From NCBI RefSeq assembly GCF_010015585.1, contig NW_022985067.1, forward strand, positions 2,328,677 to 2,392,676: DNA of 64,000 nt, given 5' to 3'. Each line of letters opens with the position of its first letter. Positions within the stretch are counted from its first letter, which is position 1. Origin of the DNA: Eremomyces bilateralis CBS 781.70. Taxonomy: Eukaryota; Ascomycota; Dothideomycetes; Eremomycetales; Eremomycetaceae. The notes below the pieces were generated by a model. It was not told where the DNA came from. It worked only from the letters and a program-made list of their open reading frames with translations, and did no database searches. A program made the translations under genes and the position numbers. Positions 57,534-64,000 of the stretch are shown one piece after another.

Positions 57534-57545
57534 TCGTCCTCGTTT
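57534..57545 (-). repeat. Short terminal inverted repeat, right
   Basis: Reads AAACGAGGACGA on the minus strand and ends two bases before the right 5S fragment. One mismatch to the left copy. Twelve bases could match by chance, but both abut 5S pieces. Confidence 0.4.
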
Positions 57546-57547
57546 TG

Positions 57548-57570
57548 TTCAGGTTGATATGGCCGTATGT
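57548..57570 (-). pseudogene. 5S rRNA 5'-end fragment (right of the 14-kb block)
   Basis: TTCAGGTTGATATGGCCGTATGT differs by one base from the 5' end of the intact 5S gene (43140-43162). Orientation is the same as for the left fragment. It stops abruptly at 57548, where the block's right inverted repeat ends. The length is short, but the match includes the conserved 5' helix sequence. Confidence 0.7.
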
Positions 57571-58145
57571 ATTAGAAAACGAACCATTTAGAAATATGTA
57601 CTCAAGCAGGCAATGAATAGGAACTTGCATTCTGCTTCCAGTTTTCTTCCTCTCTCGCATCTGGATTTCAGTCAAAGAGGATTAGAGGATGCCTGCTATT
57701 TCCTCTTCGCCATTTTCCCGCCTTCGACTCATTCCTGTAACGGGTCTTAGTGCACACCATTCTGATTGATCTTCCCGCCTTCCATTCATTCCTTATAGAC
57801 TATAGTACTGCGATATCATGCGGTCTTGCTACAGATTTCTCTCTTCCGCCCTGTAGAACCAATCTCATATGCGATCTTTCTGTATGAGTCTATAATGGAC
57901 AGTTTCCATGAACCGCGGGCTGGTGGCCGCTCTCTTGGCCTTCCTCTGTAGGAAAAGTTCAAGTTTTTTACCTCCAATTTAAGTCAAAGTTTTCGTTAAT
58001 TGGTACGCAGCTGGGCGCCTGTGGCATTGTGTTCATCCTTGCTAGGCTTCAGTTGGCGTCGTTTGGGTGTGTTGCAACGAGTACCGCCCGAATTGCCTGA
58101 TAGGGATATTAGCCAGAATATTGCACACTGTGGGCCACTCAAGAA
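57571..58145. other. Non-coding flank between the 5S fragment and a DUF3435 relic
   Basis: 575 bp without a convincing ORF; CT-rich and AT-rich in turns. Two similar TTCATTCCT..CTTCCCGCCTTC stretches occur near 57720-57800. Confidence 0.45.
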
Positions 58146-59010
58146 GTGGAGGGCCTTCACTTCCCTCCCTCTTTGATGTCGCTTTCTAAGTTTCTTAACT
58201 CAAGCTCCGCGTGTCGCTGCTTCTCTCCTGATCTCAACTCTCCTACAGAACCTCGTGGCTCATTGGCCCAACGGTTCGAGCCTTATGATACGCGAAGTAA
58301 CAGTAGCTCTAGAATACTCTGCGCCATTTATATAGCCCCGAGTCGCACAATCGAATACAAGCGCGTGGAAGTAACAACCGAAGATATCGCTGTTATTGTG
58401 AAGACTATATGGGATTGCTTTCAAGATATCCGTTATACACCACAAGTCCGGACTTCTTTCCATACAGTCATGTTACTTACTGGGATAGGAGGTTTTCGAC
58501 CGGATTCATTAACCACGGACATTCTCTTCAAGCAGGTCACTTCATCAGTCGTTAGAAACCCTTGCGACGGTATCGTAAAGATCTCCCTCGTAGCTAAGAT
58601 CAGCATCGGGCGGGCGAAAATAAGAGCGACCACTAGTACTTATGGTCATACCGCGATAATATCTACCTCAGTCCCTACTTCGAGCGCTACTAACTCTGTC
58701 TCAGTGTTACCTTCTACACCACTTTAGTCCCATACAAGCCATTCTGCCTTCTCAGTTTGATTGTGGCCGAAGCCATTGCACAAAATGCCTTCCAGACAAG
58801 TTTCAAATCCTTAAAGACATTCTTTCTCGACCACTACTTAAGGACATTGACTATCTACCATTGCCATAGGCATCTAAGATGATGGAGAGACCGCTATTCC
58901 ATGTTTCTCCGAGCCGTCTACATGAAGTGTTCAGAAAATGTTGCACGGTGGCCGGATCTCGGGATGAGCCCCGACTGTACAGCCTTCGCGTGGTCGCAGT
59001 GGCCAGACTC
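58146..59010 (+). pseudogene. Second, strongly decayed DUF3435 recombinase relic
   Basis: Pieces of a DUF3435-type protein in at least two frames. The first frame (58146-58727) has EVTTEDIAVIVKTIWDCFQD followed by LTGIGGFRPDSLTTDILF, which matches the first-Arg box of the family. The frame then shifts to LVPYKPFCLLSLIVAEAIAQ and shifts again near 58808-58815. A last piece (about 58879-59000) reads MERPLFHVSPSRLHEVFRK and RLYSLRVVAVARL, the second-Arg region. No Tyr box was found. It differs clearly in sequence from the copy at 43562, so it is not a recent duplicate. Confidence 0.6.
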
Positions 59011-59017
59011 ATAGTCA

Positions 59018-60340
59018 TTACGGATCCATCTTTTCATCGACTCTCCTTTTGGAGTCAGGACTGCCACCCGGTTGGTCCAATACTGACTCACGGCTCTTAT
59101 TGCCCCCCCAGCTGCCTGGATTATTCAAATGAGTGGCTCTGTTCTGGCTCTGTTCTGGCGCTGTCCACTCCTCGTCTCGTTCGCTGTGGCTCTGTTCTGA
59201 CGCTGTCCACTCCTCGTCTCGTTCGCTGCGGCTTTGTTCGAGATCATCGGTTTCCTCTTTCTTTTGGGCTCGGCTCAACTGCCATATCCGAGACTGAACG
59301 CCGCTGGTAGATACGTGAGACTCGCCACGGGCCGGAATCAAGTGCCATTTCCTTAACCAGCCTTCCATAGGTGCTTTAAGGAATGGAGCACAAGCAGCGA
59401 TAATCCCTGTCGTCATCTCCGCCCATGCCCAGGACGCCCACAGGTGTCCTTCGTATATTGGATCCTTGGATTTTTCAATGCGACTTGCGATGACGAGTTT
59501 CACAACCGCAATGGATGACGTGATTAGTCCCAAGCCCATCAAGCAAGAAAGCAGGATCCTTTCTAAGAGACTTCTGTTGATTGTGCGTATAAATATTATT
59601 GGCACAAGGGAAAGGCCGATGTCAATCAAGATGTGGATGGCTGAGGCAATCATTATAATCAGTATCACAAAGGTCATTGCTGCGGGTCAAGATGGCGGGA
59701 CTTACTGGAGTACACCAGACTCTTTCGGAATACCTTTTTATAACCCATACAGACATCGCCAGTAATGCTTGCATCCCAAAGAGTCTGCACAGGGCGACAA
59801 TAGGAAACATCCCACAGAAAGATACCCAGAACAAATAGCAATTGAAATATGATCACTGCATACAGGCCGATGCGCCACGGGCCTGTCTTCTTCACTCGCA
59901 GTATCATGAAAGCGATGGACATCCTGGTGAGTGCCACGGTCCAGAACCATAACCAGGTGCTGATCACAAGGTACATGCGCAATATCATTATTTGCTCCTT
60001 TGTAAGGAACAATATGGGGGTTCCGCTTCCATATTGGTAGCTGAGAACTTGTACAACGCATAATCCGATTATGATCGGCTATGCGTGCCTAGTTAGCTTA
60101 TTCTGTTGCACAATGGTCTTCATGACTGAGTGGACATACAAATGCGATGGCCACAAGAGCATCGTCCCACCAAATCCTCCATGCTGGTCGAATGTGCACA
60201 TACAGTCTTAATAAGATAAAGATTCCAGATACGCACATGCAAGAAATTATTGTTGCTCGGAGTGGATCTTCCTTCGATACTCCGGGAGGAACGGTATCGC
60301 TGACCTTGGGAACACCCATAATCAAAATACATATATACAA
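59018..60340 (-). CDS. Rhodopsin-fungal (PTH11-like) integral membrane protein
   Basis: Seven-helix fungal membrane protein of unknown ligand. Exons 60340-60140, 60078-59706 and 59640-59018 give 398 residues; a start at 60319 (MGVPKVSDT) would give 391. Membrane segments are seen in ISCMCVSGIFILLRLYV, VISTWLWFWTVALTRMSIAF, IGLYAVIIFQLLFVLGIFL, HILIDIGLSLVPIIFI, CLMGLGLITSSIAVVKLVIA and WAWAEMTTGIIAACAPFL. The order, with WDVSYCRPVQTLWD before helix five and the late WAWAE, is typical of the family. The second intron is uncertain: a 65-nt form (59641-59705) gives family-like spacing; a 26-nt form is also in phase. The hydrophilic tail contains two 14-residue repeats (SERDEEWTASEQSH type) from 42-bp tandem DNA. 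Its 3' end abuts the DUF3435 relic. Confidence 0.7.
59147..59230 (+). repeat. Two 42-bp tandem units in the tail of the membrane-protein gene
   Basis: 59147-59188 and 59189-59230 differ at two or three bases. As 42 is a multiple of three, the coding frame is kept and 14 residues are repeated. Confidence 0.85.
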
Positions 60341-61296
60341 GGGTGCCTCGGAAACCCATGGCTTGGAAGAGACCTTCCAACGACAGTCATTTTAGGGAAC
60401 GAGATATTGAAGAGAAGCAAGTTAGAGGTTGACAGACGCCTGCTCCCAATACTCATTCGTCACGGCGGGATTTAGAATCCGATCTCAGATGATCGCAAGT
60501 CACTCCATCTACAAATATTCCGCGGAGATCTGCGGGACAGCTGATGTTCAAGTTTGGGACCGTCCTAGTGATGCCCTAGCTGATGGTAGGAAAATTCTTA
60601 AGATGATTAAAGAAATCCTCACGATGTACGGAGTAACGTTGTGTGCTACCGAAATTGCCTCGAAAAACGGCGTCAGAAACCGCCGTTTTTGGAGGGGTTT
60701 CCGCTTAGGCGAAATGCTCTCGTTACAGTTACCGGCGGTGCCCCAAAGCTCCCTGCCACTGTGCCAAGGCCTTCCACGTTAAGGACAGGGAGTAGCGAGC
60801 GAGTAATACGGGGAAAGAAGTGAATAGTTAACCTTAGCCGCTCTTCGTCACTTGTGAGTACTGGTGACCATGCTCACCTCCTTCAACTCATTCCTTATTA
60901 TTGAGATTGGAATATCTAAGGAGGCTCAATCTACACAGTGAGGAAACATTATAGATGATTAAAGGGAGGTAAGGAGGTAAGAATAAAGCTTTCGGTCACT
61001 ATTTGTCTCTCCTGATGACTGACCAACTTCTGTAGATGTTGCGTAAAGAGAGAAGGAAAACAAGATGAGTCGAGAGACACTGTTTCCTCCTTATATCTAC
61101 CGGTTGCTACCTTTTGCTTCCTTAACATATTCCAGCTATTTCGGCGTCAATGACCAACCAGCTCTGAAACATAGACAATTGTATATTGTTGTAAATGACC
61201 GTGCAAATACACCACCTCAATCTATTGGGGCTTGGGTGCTGAGAGAACGTTCGCAGAATAATAGGAAAGACAGTAACTGGCAACTAGTCTCAACTT
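60341..61296. other. Intergenic, no gene recognised
   Basis: About 950 bp. A plus-strand frame at 60429-60782 is open for 117 codons but shows no family features. A hairpin-like AAAACGGCGT...ACCGCCGTTTTT lies near 60663-60690. Confidence 0.45.
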
Positions 61297-61671
61297 CTAG
61301 ACATGGTCGCGCACAAGGATGTGGAAATTGAACGCTCTTCCATTCTTCACCAGGGTGAAGTTCCACTTCTCTCCCTTGAGAACATTAGGTCGTTCCTCCG
61401 GGTAACGCTCCTCGAACCAACTCTTCAGCTTGTCTCCATCGCTCTTCACAAGTACTCCCGTCTCGTCTGTGTCAGGCGGAGTTTTGAAGTCAATGTTGGC
61501 GCCGCAGTTGAAGTAAGGACTAGAAGTCGCGTGCCAGCGACCATTGCCGGTCGACGTAACTTTCACCGGTCCGAGCTGGCCGGTCTCTAAACGGGGAGGA
61601 CCAGCTGAGAAGATCACTTCTAGATCCATAATGGCCTGGGAGGCCCATTTAAAATCGACTACGAAAGCCAT
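61297..61671 (-). CDS. Hypothetical protein, 124 residues
   Basis: ATG start at 61671, single frame, composition like a soluble beta-rich protein: MAFVVDFKWASQAIMDLEVI, GNGRWHATSSPYFNCG and LKGEKWNFTLVKNGRAFNFH. No signal peptide and one Cys. I do not recognise the family. It could be a small cytosolic protein or the last exon of a larger gene, as the DNA upstream (61680-62050) is Pro-rich in other frames without clear splicing. Confidence 0.5.
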   Translation of the reverse strand: MAFVVDFKWASQAIMDLEVIFSAGPPRLETGQLGPVKVTSTGNGRWHATSSPYFNCGANIDFKTPPDTDETGVLVKSDGDKLKSWFEERYPEERPNVLKGEKWNFTLVKNGRAFNFHILVRDHV

Positions 61672-62070
61672 TCTCTTTCCAAGAGGTCCGCGTTCGCAAC
61701 GTGGATGATCTGCTTGCCGTTATGGGTTAGTGATACTGCGAGGCAGAGGGAAAGGTGGCATGTGAATAACCCGAAGACGATGGTATTGTAATTTGGAAAG
61801 GACCTTGAATATTGTGAAACTATACTACCGTCCGGGGGGTGGAGGGGGGGGTTAGTATATGAATGAGGCTGATGAAGGGAGACAGGCGGAGGAGACGGTG
61901 CGGCAACAGGCGGCTGAGAACCAGCACTGATAATACACCACAGTAATGATGACAAGTGGAATGAACCCTGGAGCAAGAAAATGAGACAAGGGGATTATCC
62001 GCGATATCGAGTATCGAGATAGGGTCTTCGCCAGTTCTTATTTGAGTCATTCAAAGCTTTAACTAGTCTT

Positions 62071-62345
62071 ATGCGATCCGATCCTCTCGTTACGCGTACA
62101 ATCACGACGTCTACGTCCTTAAACGACCTCGCAGTCGCTGTTAGCAGCATTCCAAACCTCAAGACGCAATCAGATTAGCGCCCATAGATTGCAGCCATTG
62201 AGGTTCACGTAAAACGAGTTGAAGTCTGGGATTATGTTAGTCTAGATAGTCAAAAGGAATTTGTTCGTACGGAGATCCCTGAAAACGAAGAAGTATACGT
62301 TACTCTCGAAGAGTTCAGAAAGAAGCGCCTCACATATAACTGTTG
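62071..62345 (+). pseudogene. Fragment of a Copia-type retrotransposon gag
   Basis: A frame starting with ATG at 62071 reads SLNDLAVAVSSIPNLKTQSD, then meets two TAG codons a few residues apart, then continues IAAIEVHVKRVEVWDYVS and YVTLEEFRKKRLTYNC to a TGA. The alternation resembles Copia gag openings (...W...I...A...VW.Y/H...). The second TAG stands where Trp is usual, so TGG to TAG (G to A) is likely. No reverse transcriptase or integrase follows; a Tc1-type gene begins about 220 bp on. Confidence 0.4.
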
Positions 62346-62566
62346 ACATGGCTGTCTGCAACGACAAGCCATTTGTTTGTTTTCCAACTGGCGGTTGCAA
62401 AATGTGAGAGAACGCTTGGCGTTTTTTTGAGTGTGTGTGTGTCCCGCCCGCAATTCCACCAGAAAACGCGATATCGCCCATTTTATGACCACAACGCGCT
62501 GAATTCGGGGCTCAAATGTCTGAAATGTATATATTCCTAGAGAACTAATATAGTTTAAATTACTGA

Positions 62567-63742
62567 CGCGATTTTAGCCAGCCTTTAGAGCTGCAGTATG
62601 ACTACCATGGCGTAGAAGACACGAAACGCGCTCAATGCATTAGATATTTCCTCCTAGGTTGGTCACCACAAGCTATTGCAGCGGAAACTGGCCTAGGAGT
62701 TTCTACTATCTACCGCTATCGTGCACATCTTGTTCGATATGGCTCTCTTCGTGCCCCATACCGCCGGAAACGGGGCCGTCCTTGTTTATTGTCGCAAGCA
62801 GACGAAGACGCGCTCTTCGAGAAACTACTCCAGGAAGGGTGGCTATATCTTAATGAACTCGTATTCTGGTTGGATATAGAAAGAGGCGTACACGTTAGCG
62901 AGTCTACGGTATGCCGCGTGATTAAGCGGAGACGCTGGTCACGAAAAAGAATGAGGTAGATCTCGCGGAATCGGTCACAAGAGATGCGGGAAGCGTATCA
63001 AGCGGAGCTTCGTCAGTTTGACGCCGATGATATGGTCTTCCTTGACGAGTCGATCTTCAATGAGAAGACGGGCTGGAGATACCGTTGTTATTCGCCCATT
63101 GGGCATGAATCCCGCGGTTTCAGGAACATGCATCGGGGAAAGACTTGGGCTGCTATCGGGGCGTATACGATCAGAGGCTTAATTGCCTATGGCATACGCC
63201 AAGGCTACTACAGTCGAGAGCATTTGATTCAGTGGCTACGGGACGTCCTGCTTCCGTCTTTGGCTAGAGACTCTCCTCGTCCACGCGTTATCATACTTAA
63301 TAACTGTTCGACGCATGTTTCAGAGGATGTTATAAGGCTTCTCGAGGAAGCAGGACATCTTGTACGTTTTACGCCACCCTACTCCCCAGACTACAACCCC
63401 ATCGAGATGGTCTGGTCGGTCCTTAAAGCTTGGATTAGACGTAATCACGTCTATACGCGCCATCTATGTAGCAACTTTGGCGAGTTCCTCGACTTTGCTA
63501 TTACGCGCAGTCAATGTGACCGCTTTGGGCTCGAGCATTTTGCAAACGCAGCTCACGGGATCTATATCTCTGACCAGCGATATGATGAGCTTCGTGTACA
63601 ACTCCGTGGGTTTGAAAATGGGAGGGTAGGGTATCAGGAGAATCTTGTTCTCGAGGACGACGTTCTGGTCTATGACGATATTGACGAGCGAGTAGTTGAT
63701 AATGGTGAACCCTTCCAGGAAGATGAGGAAGATGAGGAGTAA
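62567..63742 (+). pseudogene. Tc1/mariner-type transposase gene, inactivated
   Basis: Frame open from 62567 to the TAA at 63740-63742, broken once by a TAG at 62957-62959. The N-terminal part has a helix-turn-helix (QAIAAETGLGVSTIYRYRAH) and RKRGRP, an AT-hook-like motif. The DDE core has the first Asp in MVFLDESIFNEKTGW (63044-63046). The second acid position reads Asn in IILNNCSTH (63299-63301), where LDN is the rule. The third acid, Glu, is in YSPDYNPIEMVW (63404-63406). Asp to Asn is a G-to-A change and the TAG fits CAG to TAG. No ATG opens the frame; an acceptor near 62576-62580 suggests a lost first exon or an intron. Terminal inverted repeats were not found by eye. Confidence 0.75.
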
Positions 63743-63811
63743 CTTTAGGTAATAAGGAAGTAGTGAGATCGAAGATATATATAGGCCATAATGAGTAAAG
63801 AAATAAGGCAA

Positions 63812-64000
63812 AATGGTAGAGAAAAAGGTCGTATCCCGTGAAGATCTTAATCGTCAGCTTAACATCGCTCCAGCTTCCGCCGAAGGGCTTCCAGAGGAAT
63901 GTTTCTTGCGACTTCGAAAGACCTGTTTAAACTGGCGGAGGTCGTTTTGGAGGCTGCGTGCTATCCCATCGCTAATGCCCATATCTCTCGCCTGCCTATA
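63812..64000. other. Open frames running off the right edge
   Basis: Plus strand: ATG at 63812 opens MVEKKVVSREDLNRQLNIA and stays open to the end. Minus strand: a frame from the edge reads ARDMGISDGIARSLQNDLRQ and ends in TGA near 63858-63860, and looks equally coding-like. Both cannot be judged without the flank. Confidence 0.25.

Larger units (their letters stand above)
43273..57545 (+). mobile_element. Candidate Starship-like element carrying a DUF3435 recombinase and cargo
   Basis: A 14.3-kb block lies between a 3' part and a 5' part of a 5S gene in the same orientation, and starts and ends with a 12-bp imperfect inverted repeat. The first gene, about 290 bp inside the left end and reading inward, is a tyrosine recombinase of the DUF3435 family, the position and direction of a Starship captain. 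Cargo includes a HET-ankyrin gene and a ferric reductase; ferric reductases and NLR-type genes are common Starship cargo. Against: the recombinase is a pseudogene, about 56 bp of the 5S gene are missing between the fragments, no target duplication was found, and 14 kb is small for a Starship. The limits are inferred, not proven. Confidence 0.5.

Noticed and set aside
58021-58145. Start of a working second recombinase gene
   Set aside because: The downstream frames are broken at least twice and no Tyr box was found.
1-64000. tRNA genes and CRISPR arrays
   Set aside because: No convincing A-box/B-box pair with clover-leaf pairing was found by eye, and no spaced direct repeats of CRISPR type exist; a eukaryotic window is not expected to carry CRISPR.
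43273-64000. Heavily RIP-mutated AT-rich isoridge
   Set aside because: Several genes are intact and base composition is only mildly AT-rich; lesions are few and local.

Overview
This window reads as nuclear DNA of a filamentous ascomycete (Pezizomycotina). Genes carry short introns of roughly 48-110 nt with GTRNGT-type donors and CAG/TAG acceptors. Families essentially confined to such fungi are present: DUF3176 membrane proteins, a HET-ankyrin protein, DUF3435 recombinases, a Rhodopsin-fungal membrane protein, and a dispersed 5S rRNA gene. Species cannot be fixed from sequence alone. Splice sites below were placed by hand and checked for phase; nothing was confirmed by transcripts or by a database search.

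From 1 to about 42.6 kb the window is a dense, ordinary housekeeping block. Left to right: deubiquitinase Ubp2 (-), complex I 21.3 kDa subunit (+), tubulin cofactor C-like protein (+), Hpc2/ubinuclein histone-chaperone subunit (-), Rba50/RPAP1 with an assembly gap inside it (+), Bsd2/NDFIP (-), Cbp6 (+), a decayed HNH-domain gene (-), a HIT hydrolase (+), eEF1A methyltransferase Efm5 (-), a LACTB2-like metallo-hydrolase (+), an oligopeptide transporter (-), two convergent DUF3176 genes, a LovD/EstB-like serine hydrolase (+), quinolinate phosphoribosyltransferase (+), and the divergent pair NOP56 (-) and CCT6 (+).

From about 43 kb the character changes. An intact 119-nt 5S rRNA gene lies on the minus strand (43044-43162). 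It is followed by a 40-bp piece carrying the 3' part of a 5S gene (43231-43270). A 23-bp piece carrying the 5' part of a 5S gene, in the same orientation, appears at 57548-57570. Between the two pieces lie 14.3 kb bounded by a 12-bp imperfect inverted repeat. The first gene inside the left end is a DUF3435 tyrosine recombinase reading inward, now broken by a frameshift and a nonsense codon. Behind it come a carbohydrate-binding-like remnant, a tannase/feruloyl esterase, a HET-ankyrin gene and a ferric reductase. A 176-bp inverted repeat pair sits inside the block. Left-end recombinase reading inward, rDNA target and this kind of cargo match the layout of Starship elements. I propose a small, degenerate Starship-like element in 5S rDNA. 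The middle ~56 bp of the split 5S gene is missing, so this remains a hypothesis.

From 57.6 kb to the end is a repeat-rich accessory stretch: a second, more decayed DUF3435 relic, a Rhodopsin-fungal membrane protein, a small unknown ORF, a Copia-like gag fragment, and a Tc1-type transposase. The transposase has a nonsense codon and an Asp-to-Asn change at a catalytic position. Several lesions are C-to-T or G-to-A, which fits repeat-induced point mutation without proving it.
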